Shown here: positions 13,760 to 26,779 of the stretch, in pieces
Position numbering within the stretch: position 1 is the first letter of the stretch
Layout of the letters: each line of letters begins with the position of its first letter
Origin: Bombus terrestris
Taxonomy: Eukaryota; Arthropoda; Insecta; Hymenoptera; Apidae
Length of the DNA: 64,000 nucleotides
Direction of reading: 5' to 3'
Assembly: GCF_910591885.1 (NCBI RefSeq)
Contig: NC_063273.1
Location: 1,922,001-1,986,000 of the forward strand
Notes under the pieces: generated by a model
What the model was told of the DNA's origin: nothing
Database searches by the model: none
What the model saw: the letters and a program-made list of their open reading frames with translations, nothing else
Made by a program: the position numbers and the translations under genes

Positions 13760-14210
13760 GATGAAAATATTCTTTACCTTCTTCTTCGGATCGTTTTTAT
13801 CAGAACGACAGAAAGCTTTGCGTCGGGCTCTTATTACAACGCGATGATACTACCCTATACGTGACAATGACACTCGCGTTCTAACTCGCTGCTCTATATA
13901 CCGGTATCTATGCGTAATAGAAACCTAATCGAGATCTGGGCTATGTTAAACGTTAAGAAGAAACGTTCCGTTTCAATAATACGATCTTTGAAATTAAAAC
14001 GTTGCGACTAGATTCCGGATTTTTCCGCTAATCTCGTCCTTAAAAATATTTCTTCTGGGACATGCGAATCTGCGTAGTCTGAAAACGACGAATATTAAAC
14101 GTCATTGTACTTGTTATCGTTGTATTTAAAAACAAAAAGGTGTAAGGGAACATCGCGAGGCTTCTAGGAAGCCCGAGCATTCTTTGCAGAGTAGTCAACA
14201 CGGGCGAATG
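13760..14210 (-). mobile_element. Possible solo LTR or LTR fragment
   Basis: Read on the minus strand, the block starts near 14210 with a TGTTGACTAC sequence. It carries an inverted GGCTTCCTAGAAGCC word at about 14158-14172 and a TATATAG box at 13894-13900, followed within about 30 bases by a GTGTCATTG start-like sequence. It then runs into an AAGAAGAAGG purine stretch. A 5' TG, a mid-element TATA box and a start-like sequence are how insect LTR promoters are laid out. There is no second LTR, primer-binding site, polypurine tract or target duplication that I can confirm. A cellular core promoter or chance are real alternatives. Confidence 0.22.
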
Positions 14211-17200
14211 GATGTCACTTGTTGATGTGTATTTAATTATCATTTATTAAGACTAAGAAAACATACTTCAAATCATATCGTGTTTGGTGTCATTTTAATC
14301 AGAAAAATATAAGAAACAGGTCGATAAAAGTTTTATTGATCAGAAATCAAAAATATAAAGGTTTGGTCTTTGAGTTGGTGGTGTTAGCTTATCGCGGGCT
14401 TTTAATACTTGTCGAACGTCTTGACTCTCAGTCTTTCCCGTGTCTTCTCAATCAAATTCTTATAATTAATAAAGTGAGCGATAATCTTCAGCCTTTTAAT
14501 CTGAAATCGTTATAACATCGCATATGCCACAATTTACTTTCAATTACACGAAACTGTAGGTTTCACCTATTCTCTGGTAATGTAATATGTACGTATACTC
14601 CGATTGTATATGTCAAATTAATGACAATTATGTCGCACACATGAACAGAGGTAATCTGGGAATAGGAGCAGCAGGGAACGATCAAAGGTCTTTGAACTAG
14701 TGCACGCGTAATTCTGGATTCGGGACAGCTATCCTTCATAATTAAAGAGAGTTCTTTATAAATAAAGCGACAACAAAATTCATTCGCTCAAAAATCTACA
14801 CATTTACGGTCTTAGGAATTTACATTCAATGATGAATTATAAATAATTCATGTACCTTGAAATGTTAAAAATGAGAAACCAAGTTAATATCCATACAATG
14901 CAAATTCGACTATACAAAGCTACATTTTTAGAATATACACGGTGAATAAGTTAGTGCAACGTATGAATACCAAGTGAAGCAAAGAGAGTATCGAGACTAA
15001 AAACAGTATGTGGAGTATATTACGCTCGTATCTACCTTGTACATTACTTTGTCTAATTGTGACACGATCCCTTTCACTGCACACAATATTCCATTAATAA
15101 CAATTTTTTGTTACACATCGTAGCAAATGATCGAAAAATAGGACAAACCGTACCCATGTTCTCAACGATTGGAATAACTCAAGGCTTTCGTCATACGTTC
15201 GAAGCATTTCGAGACAATCGAGACCATCGCCTGTAGCCTATCGCGAGTTGTAAGACTTTCAATCTCGCCGCTTGCATGTGAAACCATAATGTTCTTCGAA
15301 CACGATCACGATCGAATATCAATGCGAAATGGGTACAGTTTCCTACTCCTGCAACTGTTCATTATAATAAAGTTGTCAAAGGTTGCGTGTCGGGTTGCAA
15401 TACGTCGATATACTATATTTCTCGGATCGACCAGCGTTTCTCTCTCGTTCTTCGAGCGCACGATACATCGGGGGTCGTAAACAATTTGCCGGTGTTCGAT
15501 CGAAAATCGAAGAAGGACAAATGCCGGGTATGTCTGTTGGGAGTAATTTACAACAGTCGAATCAGGGTGATGGGAGAACGCCTCGATTCAGGATGTAGAA
15601 TCATCCGATTTGCTGGTCTTGTGGAAAGGGATGTATGTAAAATGAGCGAGATCCGTCACGAGGAAAGTGAGAAAGCAAAACTTTGCTGCTGGGGAATTTC
15701 TACTGTTGTGAGAGTAGAATCGATGAACAACTCATTATATATCTTACACACCATCATAAACTAGAACCGAAACTAACCAAAGACAACATTTATCTACTCT
15801 ATAGCGTATATTACCTTTGACTAAAGACGTAATAAACATTTAAGCAACATACGTATAACACAGAGGATAATTAATAAAAAGAAAATAGTAGATAGTTCAT
15901 AATGTATGTATATGTAGATATAAATTGTATTCCTATCGCAAAAAAAAAGTTAAAATTAATTAAACACATCGGTATACCTTTAGTAATTACGAAAACAATC
16001 GAGACGTAATTTATTCGGCGATATTACTACGATAATATTGCTCGATAAACGATGTTATTTAATAGATGGAGTATTTTGGATTTGTGAAAATAGAATTGTA
16101 TTGCAGATGATTTGATGCTCATGATTAAGTTTGATATCCTACTACAACAATTAATTGACCTGGGAACGCAATTATTTGGGTAGAACTTGTTTAGAGAGAG
16201 TAGTGAAAATATAATTTATACCAATGATAAAACGATACAAATATTTTTCAAACACAGACTAATTCCCACTTATGGATGTAAGTGTATTTTACAGAAATGG
16301 AAATTGAAACAAATTATTCTAATACGTATAACGTTGCTCGCACGAAATTTACATCCCCTTCCTTTAAAAACATCATGTTTTATTTTTCTGACACCCATAT
16401 CTATTTATCATTTTAACTCCTCTAAAGATTCCAAAAATTAATTTACCACTTTTGCTGCGCGTTAACCTTTGTATAGGCTCTGCATATATAGTTTAATTAG
16501 TTACTAATTGGCTGCATAAGTCAGCCTAGCCAACATAGCTTCATCCTAATTACCTGATCTTTGTGTTAATAGCTTGTATCGTGCTTTTCGCTGTGTACTT
16601 AAGATGATACATTCATGCGCTAAACGATCACAGAACAAATTCCCCAACTTGAAATTATGCGGACGATCCATAAAAGCTAAAGATCCGACGACGTTTCGTA
16701 CGAAAGTATTCGAAAGTAAAACTAATCATACGACTGAATTGTTAAGATTTTGTTGCGAATGTGGTCTATCGTCTGCCGTCAAATATTTTCGAAATATCCG
16801 TTTCTACATAATAGACAATTTTTAAATATGGCTACATTTTTATAAATTCACCCCTCCAAATACGAAATAACGACAAATTCTGCGAGTAATATAATAAAAT
16901 TCAAAGCAATCGCACGCTCGCTTATCGTAGCGATCGAACGTGACAGGATTTACGATACCACGAGATTCAATCCGAAGAATTGCATTGTGCCGATCGTTAC
17001 ACAAAAACAATAGAATCGTTTTAGAGCTGTGAGAGTCGGGGAATCATTCGCGTTAGAGTTTTCGATACGAGTTGATTGAGAAAAGAATCTGGCGACAACT
17101 TTTAATCAAACTGCGAAATTGATCGAACTTACGATATAGTTGGTATGGTACGTTCGCTTGTTCTCTCTATTCGAACTAGTTGCTCAATGGTAATTTGGCG

Positions 17201-17476
17201 GGCAACCAGATTTAAAAGAATGATCTTGCACCAGTTTGATTAAGTTGAGATTTATCGGGCGGTCTCGTCGCCATACCACGTTCGGCGTATATTTTCGTCA
17301 GACTTTTATCGCAAAAATTCTATTAGATTAATAATATTTGTATGCTTTATTTTTCTCAACGTTGCTACGTGTTCTTCTTTCATATGATGTGTATATACAT
17401 TGTTTATATAGATTCGAGGAATGTGAACGTATATATACATAATGTATGTGTATTATAATGCGTATACTTTTCATAC
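14211..17476. other. AT-rich non-coding stretch
   Basis: No supportable gene. The segment 14300-14470 has an unusual, moderately GC-rich wording; a short minus-strand frame there is interrupted by stops and could be a coding remnant, but I cannot place it. 15180-15720 carries overlapping plus-strand frames of up to 125 codons without a domain. The rest is AT-rich. Confidence 0.5.
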
Positions 17477-17507
17477 GATAACATATGTTCGAGGAACATA
17501 CGTTATC
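17477..17507. repeat. Short near-perfect hairpin
   Basis: Two 14-base arms, GATAACATATGTTC (17477-17490) and GAACATACGTTATC (17494-17507), are reverse complements at 13 of 14 positions, around the three-base loop GAG. The arms are too short for a microRNA precursor. It could be a palindromic protein-binding site, the core of a decayed inverted repeat, or a hairpin in RNA. Confidence 0.8.
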
Positions 17508-17999
17508 AACTTGAGTTACATCGATATACTTGCAAAGTGTAAATCCGATTTTAATTTTAACAATTAAGTTTTGTATATTTTTAATTCTAGCAAACAGTAC
17601 ACTTTCCTTTTCGCAAAAATATCACACACAGTAAAGCGTATTAGTAAAAATATCAATATGATTACCACATTTCCAAAGATGAACAAAAATCAACGATTTA
17701 AAACGACCCCAAAAAACGGAACAAGATATGGAAAACATAAAAGAGAGATCCTACGTAACGATATTCAGATGCGTTTAAATAACTGTTACTTATTCTGCTT
17801 GGGTTAACTAAACTTTTAACAAGAGCCAGATTGATTACCGAACATTGATCGAATACATCTATTACTACGACATAGTAGTAACTTGTAACCTGTACAATTT
17901 CGCTCTAACGATGTTATTTTCCTTGTGTACGACAGCAAACTGTCAACGGTAATTATACATAACATACAAAACTACGTAGTACGAATCGAAAACGCGAGA

Positions 18000-18384
18000 G
18001 TCCCGTTTCTCCAATCCTATGGAGGAAAGTGTGCAGCCATTATTCGCGACAGTGGTGAACAAACGAAAGCAGGCTGACTCGCGGTGGCCACAATGGTGGC
18101 GAGCGTGCCGCTGCTGCGGATGGGGTAGATGATATAGAAGTATGCAGGGATGTTGCTCGTCGAGAGAAAGGGGAGGAAAGAGAGAGATAGAGAGAAAAAA
18201 AGGATGAAGAGGCGAACGATACACGGCGAGTTGTAGGTAGATAGCAGGGATGTGGTAAATGAGAATGGGTGTATAACGTCGAAACTGTGGGGGAAACTGG
18301 GGAGGTAACTGTAGAGACACGAAGAGAGAATAAGCGCGAAGCGACGTGTAAGAGGAAGGGTAGAGATGGTGGGTAGGTTGGAGG
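18000..18384. other. Purine-rich low-complexity tract
   Basis: The plus strand is G/A-rich, most clearly at 18166-18210 with repeated GAGA words. This bias opens long minus-strand frames (151 and 167 codons, 17943-18520) rich in Ser, Pro, Leu and Tyr. They are products of base composition rather than genes. GAGA words can bind GAGA-factor-type proteins in insects, which would fit the adjacent candidate regulatory block, but that is inference. Confidence 0.5.
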
Positions 18385-18625
18385 CTGGCAGAGTACACCT
18401 AATTAGTGCCATTATGGACCTACTGTTTTGCCAAATCGGCGCGGACTTAATATTGTCCGTGCGGGCCAGTGACTCGGCCTCGCGACCGACGGACGACAGT
18501 TCTACAGGTAATTGGCGCATTGTACGTAATGGGGGACTGCATTCAATTAGTTTCGTAAAAAAGCGGTGCAGTCAGTCGCGGTAACGCCGGCAAATGAATA
18601 GAGCCTCCAGCGAACGAGCCACCCC
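18385..18625. promoter_or_regulatory. Strong candidate conserved regulatory element
   Basis: This block has the densest set of homeodomain-type sites that I noticed: TAATTAG at 18400-18406, ATTATGG at 18411-18417, GTAATTGG at 18508-18515 and CAATTAG at 18544-18550. A dyad CGGAC, eight-base spacer, GTCCG lies at 18442-18459. The sequence is complex, GC-balanced and free of simple repeats, unlike its flanks, and no frame reads through with a plausible protein. In insect gene deserts such blocks are often deeply conserved enhancers near developmental genes. That is general knowledge applied by inference; the target gene is outside the window. Confidence 0.4.
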
Positions 18626-21600
18626 GTCCCCTCGACTTCCTCTTCCGTGCTTGTCGTCTCTCCGCCCCTTCGCGCGCACGATCAATCCCATCCCGTGCGG
18701 TGCGCCGCTATACGACGACGGGAAACGATCGAGAGGACTACTTAAAAATCGCTTTTTCTAACCTACCTACCATCGCATCGGCATTCACAATAGATTCGCG
18801 CACCCTCTTCGAGACAGCCAACTGATTAACATGGATGCGCGATACTCGAGACTCGACATGTTGCGTTACACGAACCATTGGCTTGTAATCTCTTCGACGA
18901 TACAAACGCTCGATTGTATACGTGACCCCGATGGGTCGGGTTTCGTTCATGAAGAGGTGGATACACGCGCACTGCTGAAAATCGTTTCTTTCGTCGCTGG
19001 TATAGTGATGGAAAATTACGAACGGTATCTTCGTAGCTTCGAAGATGGATGTTGCTTTTGGAGTGGGAGTTACGGTAAAAGGCATATGCCACATAGGGAA
19101 GAAGGCAAATAAGCGATGTTATTCGTGATTTTTGCTCGACGATAATTGCTGTTGGCAGTTTAATATCTTACAGAAAGAAAATAATATTGTTAGAGTGAAA
19201 TCTTTCAAGTTAGTTCTATCAACTAGTTGCAGCAGTAACAGATATATTCGAGCAATCCTCGTTAGTGAATTTTATTCTTGTCAAAAATTTAATCGAACTA
19301 AGCGAAGTAAATAACGGTATTCTAAGGAAACAATAGTAAATCTGCGATTAACCAACGATCAACAAAGTATCCGATTGTATTTAGGAACGCAGAACAATGT
19401 TGAAGAAGGAGGGTCGATACAAACTCCTCATAAAGACCAGCAGCCCTCGAGAATAAAGAAACAATCTCGAAATGGAAGACGCTCACTATGTTCACGAGTA
19501 ATTTTAATCCACGTGTGCCGTTTCTCAGAAACTGCAGCACTCAACGAGAGACCGCAATGTCTTGATAACAGACGCATTTGACGGCTTTTTTGTTCTCGAA
19601 GTCTTGTAATATCGCTGCACCCTGAATTGTAACATTTAAGGCGTACATGGCTTTTTAAAATTTTTGGGGTATAAATATTTTACGTTCGATAAAAGATTGG
19701 CTGGAAAAGCCAAGTCGTTCGATGTCTAGGCAAGAGAATCGTAAGATTTTAAAGAAATAGTCGGGAATTCCAAATATCGGAGAAAAACTTGTAGCATCGT
19801 CGGATTCCCTTCGATCTATTGGGTTGATGCAGCATACGTAGCATTTGTTGCTTCGAATATTACTTCATTTCCGAACAATAATTCGACTTTCAAACCTTTC
19901 ATGTAGCTCGAAGATTAATTCGATCGAACGCGTCTCTTCGAAATCAAGCGCCAATGTATATTTATTCGTTGCACTGCGTTTCTCGAAACGCAAAGAAAAC
20001 GGAGTGGATATTCTCATTTCGGCGGCACTTGGGATCCGATCTTATAAAGCGATCGAAAGTACGCGCTAACCAACTCGAGCCATTGTCGCAGATTTAATAA
20101 AATATCTTATAGTAAAGTCTCTGGACGTTTCAGAGTTGCAGTCACCGAAGGGGTAAGAGTAACGGGAACCCCTTACTTTCCGCCTAGCAACTGATAGCAG
20201 AACGAACTTTTAGTCCCGTGCTTACTACGGTTCAACTCCGTGGAAGTACAAGTCTTATCTCTTGCCGGTCCGCGAGAGCCGACTTCCTTCACCGCCTCCG
20301 TTTTCCACCCCTTTCCCTCTGCTGCCATCGCTGCTTCTTACTCTTTTCTACTTTTCCTTGCAGCTCGCTTTCAAGCCCTCCAGCAAATCGTCGCGCGCTT
20401 GTTGCAATAACGTCACGTACGACACGCTTTCTTGCTTCCATTCCCGAGGTAATTGCGCTTGATTCCTGTGGGAAACCGTGAAAAGGCGTTTTAATAAATA
20501 TTCCGATGGATAACGATGATACAAGACGCGGTAACGCGAGAGTAATCGAGAGTTTCTTCTTCTTCTTTCTTCTTGCTTCCGATTTGATTTAATTTAATGT
20601 CGTAGTATTTGACATTTAGAAAATTCTTAGAATCGCGAAAAAAACTGTTTACACACAAACGCGATAGACGTATCTGTTTATCTGTAAAAGAACGAGGCAG
20701 AAAATTCGACATGTTCAACGCTATTACAAACTATGCTGTTGTATGAAACTTGTATTGTTCCGAGTCGAAAACGTTTGTGAGATGTCGACAAAGACTTTTG
20801 GCATCATTGACGCAGTTTAGTGATAACTACATTATCAGCCAGGGCCATCTATAGGCAAATTCCGGTTTCATACTTACAGACCCGATATGCTATAATCGTT
20901 TCATAACCCAAGTTGAAACACTATGGAGTCGACAGCAATATAACGAAGTTTTAAAAAATCAAAACATTTATTCAACTCGGTTATAACAGACGAGGAATAA
21001 TCAACACGAGCTAGCAAAAATGTCATTTAGAAATTCACACGTCTTTCTCAATTTAATAACAAAACGAAATTCTTTCTTTTGTCCCACAAAGCAAGGTAAT
21101 ATCGAGCATCGTTTATCACAACCTGTACATTTCGCTCTATTTTCATTCAAGCGCCATATCTTTTGCAACGATATACGCAAAAATCACTTTCATTGTTACC
21201 TTTTTCAGGTTCCTACACTTTGATTCCTCCGTTCGCTGTTTTTTAGAACTTTTGTTTCGCGAAAAATTAAACAGTAGTTTCAAAACAAACTACGATCGTA
21301 TACACGTTGTTTTCACGAAGCTTGTGCATACGAGCTTCTCTTTTCAAATAAGTATAGTTAGTCGCAAAAATCTATATATTGTACAAATACTTGGCATTGA
21401 TGAAGATGTTCGATGATGCTATTGATTATATTGGACTCGTACAACAGTTTTGTCATGTTCTATTCGTATCACGTAGCAATATAATATAACTAGCGAAAAT
21501 TGAAGATAAAAATTACAATGGAAATTTAAGGCATTACTCCGATCGTCTTTCTAATTAATAATATGGTAATGCGAATTATAATATTTCAAAATTTGAAAGA

Positions 21601-23423
21601 AAAGCGCAACAAGCGTAATTTATAATTCATAAGATCCAGTAATCTTTGTCAAAATTACCTTGAAACATAGAATCCCACAATTATGTGCATCTCTCCTATT
21701 CTGGACGTGATTTTATACCTGAAAAGACTAAACAGCAGTTTTTCTTTTAATAATCACTATCGAAAAGTCATAACATCGTGTATTTAAGAAAAGAAACTGA
21801 TCGTTTTCAGCGATAATCACTCATACACAAGACACTAAACATAGGCGACGGACGGTCGCCAAAAATATTCTCTGGAAATGTCGATTGTCGGGAGAATCGC
21901 GTGGCGTGGCAGCTGTTTTCCTGAAAGCTCGCCTCGAAATGCGGAACAATTCCGGCTGTGCGATTCATCTTTGAAGGACGACTCTTCAGCCAAATATATA
22001 TCGCTGGCGTGCTTTCGACAGTCGACGACACCTGCACGACGATTTTTTTCGTCTTTTTATTATTTTCTCCCTTTTTTCCCCCTCTTTGTCTCTATCCGAC
22101 ACGACTAGCCAGGCAGATTCGCAAAGCGTAGCATCGCGTCCACCTGCCGTCATATTGCGCCCGAACAACGGTTTAAAATAATTTAGAAGCGCTGCGTGGG
22201 ACGAGAAGGAGAGCAGCAGGAGGACACGCCGCGGGTGTGTCGTCGCTATTCTCGTGTTCGTCGCGTGCCGCGTGCGTGGCGTCGCGTCGGCGACCAGCTT
22301 GACGAGAAAATAATGAATGTACGAGTGTACGAGGAAAAACAGAGGGTCACGTGGAACATAGCAAATCAACCAGATCTCAACTTCCGCTTTTCGATCCCGT
22401 TCCTTTGCCATGTACGACGTACTTTTCTAGAGCGATGGGAAGAACACGTTGATCGGCTGGAATGCGCAATCGATCGTTTTATAACCAGAAAACGTGCTCA
22501 TAGTTTGTTTTCGCTCGATCAGACGGGAATTCTATTCGATGTTTCCGGTTGTCCCCATAATACAAGGATGGTTTGAATATAAACCGATAAGCACAGTTTG
22601 CTTATTAAAATATTTGGAAAGTTATTAGAAATTTGTATGAATATATTATGTGTTTCATACTAAACACTTGGTTACGCTCGAAACGAATCTGAAAAGGTAT
22701 ATAAAGGTATAACGAGATATTTATTGCTAGCATTGATCGTTTGAAGGATTTTATACAGGGCATGTTCTCTACAATTAATTACAGTTTCATCGTTTCACGA
22801 CAATCCAGTGTTTATCGAAGATTTTAATGGCACGTGATGTTGTACGTATGGAAAGGAAGGGAACGAAAGAAAACTACAACTTATGGAGGACTAACGATGT
22901 ACTAAAAATTGCTGTTCAGGGGATTGCTTGATTACTTGGTCTTGCTGGAGATTTATTTTTGCGTGAACGAGTTTGCACTACGAAAAAAGATCTCGCTACG
23001 TTAACCATGCTATCTGACCTGGAAAGTATTACCTTTACGTGAGTTAACATACAATTATAAATCACACGTTTTGTACAGGCTGTTTTATTTCTAAAAATTT
23101 ACCTTACGTAACGCAAGATGTTCTATTCTTTGATATCGTAATTAGAAGAGAAGTCGACTACTTAATTTGGAAGACTAGTGGCGAATGTTAAAGGTAGGAA
23201 ATAAAATATAGCTTCGTCTTCGTTTCCTGTGTACGTGTATGCGATCAATTTTTCTACAGTTTACATGTTGTATGCATTTTTATGCATTTATGCAAAACTA
23301 CATAAAATATGCGAAATAAAATACTTGTTGTAATATTTAATAAGTAAAATAAACCGCCATTTACATACGTTTCGTTTCTTTAGTTATATTCGTAAAAATA
23401 TGTTATTATATAAAAGTCCCTAG
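18626..23423. other. Non-coding stretch with GC-richer patches
   Basis: No supportable gene. 18600-18730 is very GC-rich and CG-dense. 18830-19110 has overlapping frames on both strands. 20200-20480 is pyrimidine-rich. 22000-22570 is GC-rich, with frames on both strands (141 and 126 codons) that overlap and lack domains. The remainder is AT-rich. Confidence 0.5.
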
Positions 23424-23447
23424 TATTATTATAATATTATAATAATA
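23424..23447. repeat. Perfect 24-bp AT palindrome
   Basis: The 24 bases are exactly equal to their own reverse complement and consist only of A and T (TATTATTATAAT followed by its mirror complement). Possible cruciform or replication-slippage site; the AT-only content makes chance plausible in this region. Confidence 0.85.
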
Positions 23448-24639
23448 TGGTGGAAAAGATATATGTACATACGTATATGAATTTAACCAATTTCCCTACT
23501 GTTGAAAACATTTTTATCGCAATTTCTACTTAACGTGGAAACTGCTTAGTATTTATAACAGGTTACGACGATAAATTTATCTCGTATCTAGTTTGTAAAG
23601 AATAAAATAAATAAATTTAACTTGTTCTATAGTACAATGTCCATCGTTTACAGAAAAAGAAAATTAAGATTAAATTCGGTAAATAAATTCCATCATTGTT
23701 ACACAAATAAAATACCGTATCCTAAATCGTGAAATATGATGCCGTATCCCACGCCGGATTTCCAGCTTAGTTTCTTGCAATTCTTTCCATTTACCATGAA
23801 TAAACTTGTATTAATATTTATTGTTATTATCAAACCTATTCTCACAATGACATTTTTTATTATTATTTCTTAAATAAAAATATTTGATTAAATTTATATT
23901 TCTAAAAATATTAGTTTTAACTTGTGAGAGGGTACGGTTATAACCATCGCACAAAGTTGTTGGAGCGCAAAATTGATAAAATATTCGTTAAACAATTTTT
24001 TCCTCTCTCAACTTTTGTCACGTTAAATTTTCCGCGTATGATCTTTTGTGCATTACAATGGCAATATTGCTAAATCTTCAAAAACGACGCATCGTGAATT
24101 TTCGAACGAAGAAGAAATTTTCGCTGAATATTATCCAAATATTTTGTTTAATCGTCCAAGTGTTAATACCAGTGATTCGAAAAATGATAGCTCTTCGGAA
24201 TATAGTTCCAATGCAGACGGTATGAATATCGGACTAATAAAAAGATAGAAAACCGTAATGATCGATTGTGATATTGACCACGAGAATGACCCACGATGCG
24301 GTGATGGAGAACGCTTCTTTGTTTCTACGGAAGGGTGGATTGAAAACAACATTTCGCGAAAATTAGAAGACGTCGGCCGCAGGCGTTGATTTCTGTGCGA
24401 ATTCCAACATAATGGTCAACAATATGCGATTATAAATAAACGTTGTTTTAACTGGAATGGTAATTCGTCAAGGTAATACATACGAGAGAAAATTAGAGAA
24501 GTATCGTGGAACAACACCACGGTCTTTTGATCGCATTCGTTCGTATTTCGGTCGCAATTAATTTTTCACTGGAATCGGAGGTAGCTTATCGATGAGCACG
24601 GTCTCTGGATAAAATAAATTTTCTTTTATAAATCGATCT
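23448..24639. other. AT-rich stretch with a short acidic frame
   Basis: Mostly AT-rich. One 66-codon plus-strand frame at 24048-24248 is rich in Ser, Asp, Asn and Glu, including an acidic Ser/Asp stretch. In register after its stop, about 40 further codons read on to about 24388. Such acidic Ser/Asp segments occur at the start of piggyBac-type transposases and in disordered regions of many proteins. There is no catalytic domain or splice evidence, so I do not call a gene. Confidence 0.3.
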
Positions 24640-24800
24640 GAATTTCCCGGTAGCTGGAACGCATTCGTAAAAATCGTGTCGATTACAGACTACTTTATGG
24701 GGGATATTTATTTTATATCCGGCGGCCGATAAACACGCGTTTGCATAAATATCCGGGAAACGTTCGGTTCATACGGTGCAGTTTGTTCGATAAACAGATG
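24640..24800. promoter_or_regulatory. Candidate cis-regulatory element
   Basis: A block with TTTATGG (24693-24699, Abd-B/Hox-like), ATTTATT, two TATCCGG words, and GATAAACA (24727-24734, forkhead-like) close to TTTGCATAAAT (24740-24750). The motifs are close together and the sequence is less AT-monotonous than its flanks. The regulatory role is inferred from these words only. Confidence 0.3.
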
Positions 24801-26779
24801 TCATTTGCAATCCATATTAACCATTAAATCTGATCGTCTCGACCGTATAACAAACGTGCACACAGTGAAAGCCATCATTTTTCAGGATGCAACCAAAGCA
24901 TTAGTCCCTAGCCGGATGATTAATATACTGTCCTTTCGTAGGCCGCATGCGCCAACTTCGTTTTCGAACTCGATATCTCTACATTTACGCTCAATTTAAT
25001 TCTTACCGCTGCACTGGTCTAATATTTAATGACGCGCGCACATTGATGACCGAGGTGAATTATAAAATTTCTTCCTCCGCGCAATTGGCCATACGCTACA
25101 GTGGGACATTTTGTCGCGACGAATTTTTGACAATAATGTGAAATTTAATTCATTCTACCACAAATATATAATTGGATTAATTCTACACGACGAGACTGAT
25201 AGTTTGAAAGACATATTTACCTGCTACGTAAGTTCTGGCCGCTTAGGCAAATCTTCTGCAAATTCGATTCATAAAATCCATCGGTGCGAATGTTCTGTTC
25301 TTTGCTTCTTTTACGTTAATGTTTTCGGACTTGTAATTTAGAAAAGGATGTATCGTGTTCGTTATAATCTCAAAATTGTTTAATCTTTCCCATCTAAATT
25401 GTTTTAAAATGTTTCAAAGCGATGAAAATTTGCTTGTACGATAGATTCGACACTACAACATTTTTCCAGACGCATCATCGTTAATGGACTAATAAATGAT
25501 TTATCCACTGTAAACTACAATGGCATCGTTCATATCGACTTATATAACAGCGTTACGTTTATTGAAACATCAATAATTTACTTATACGAACGAAGAGACG
25601 AACAGAATTTACGCAGCAACCTGATACACCTCTATTTTTAAGTATTACCATGCAATTAAATAAAAGAACGATATTCGTTGTAATATTTAGAGAACGAAAC
25701 GAACCTTTACTCAAATTCTCCTTTCTCGGTCACGTTTATAAAAATCTTCGGATACCACACGACCTTCTAATTTAGAATTCGCTTGGTCAGAAACGGTCAA
25801 AGTAAGTTTCTCGTGGAAACTGGATCAATTCCCGATACAGGGATAACCTTGCATTTGCAATTTTTGAAGCTTAGCTTCTTCTCTCGCTTGCGTTTCTTTC
25901 GACGGGCAAAAGCTAGGTGTACGTCGATCCGCTGTCACGTCGCGTCGCTCTGTTTATCCTCTCTCTCGATATACATCCCTCTGCGGAGCTTTACATCGAT
26001 CCCAGGTTCGTCGCGACTCTTTGCTGACTGAATCGGAACAAGACTAACAGCATCTCAAACAATGTATCCCGGGTGTCAGAGGTTCGAAGCCGCAGGCACA
26101 GGTTTACCCAGTGTGTCTACGGGATAGGTGTATCGATTGTCATTCAAGCGACACGCTAACCTCGGTGTTAACCGCGTCGCGTCGTTTTGATGCATCGTCT
26201 TCTATCCCCCGTGGTGCAGCTACTAAGCGTGAAACAGAAGCACATCGTGTTGCTAACGTGCAACGGGAGTAAGAAGATTCGAAGCTTCTCTTTCATTCGA
26301 ATTTTCAGTCGATTTCGATTAGCTCGTTGCCGGATCAGTTACTTATTTTGGTCCTCATGTTGGAATTAATTGTCTGCTAATCTTTAAACGTACACTTGGA
26401 CATTCACAACTCACAACTAGTATACATTTAGGATACGGGTAAATGAATTTCGTATATAAGTAGAAAAGTTCGAAGCTAACACTTTGTTGCAGAAAATAAA
26501 TCAAATGTCAGTTCTGGAATAAAGTGTGTATTCCGTACGATGACGTTCTAAATTGAACGTCTACTTTGATTAATGAGCTGTAACTGTTGTATACTCCACA
26601 GAGTATATATATATGTATCTACTGTTGCAGATTATTCCCTTCTTCAACCATTCTTTCATATTACATTTCTTCTTTTTATCCGCCAACTGAAAGAAGTTCG
26701 ACCATTTCGTATTTGTGTCTTTCTTTTTAATTAAGTAGCATAAAAGAAAAAGAAAAAATGATTAAAATCAAATTTGTCT
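24801..26779. other. Non-coding stretch, nothing firmly recognised
   Basis: 24930-25140 and 25780-26370 are GC-richer, with short overlapping plus-strand frames of 60-82 codons in different registers and no domain. A TTCGAAGCC word near 26083 resembles a tRNA T-loop at first sight, but the stems do not pair. The rest is AT-rich. Confidence 0.5.

Noticed and set aside
14290..14480. Minus-strand coding remnant next to the LTR-like block
   Set aside because: The readable stretch is under 20 codons between stops and I cannot match it to a retroelement protein with any confidence.
18017..18520. 167-codon minus-strand frame, the longest ATG-started frame of the window
   Set aside because: It lies across a purine tract, has Ser/Pro/Leu-biased composition, overlaps a second long frame in another register, and has no domain.
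22196..22576. 126-codon Arg-rich plus-strand frame
   Set aside because: The Arg content comes from CG-rich codons; overlapped by a 141-codon minus-strand frame and without a domain.
23168..23180. TGGAAGACTAGTG, identical to the first 13 bases of miR-7
   Set aside because: The following bases do not match miR-7 and no complementary arm lies within 100 bases on either side, so there is no precursor hairpin.
26075..26105. GGTTCGAAGCC word suggesting a tRNA
   Set aside because: No acceptor stem or anticodon arm; the stem around the loop has mismatches.
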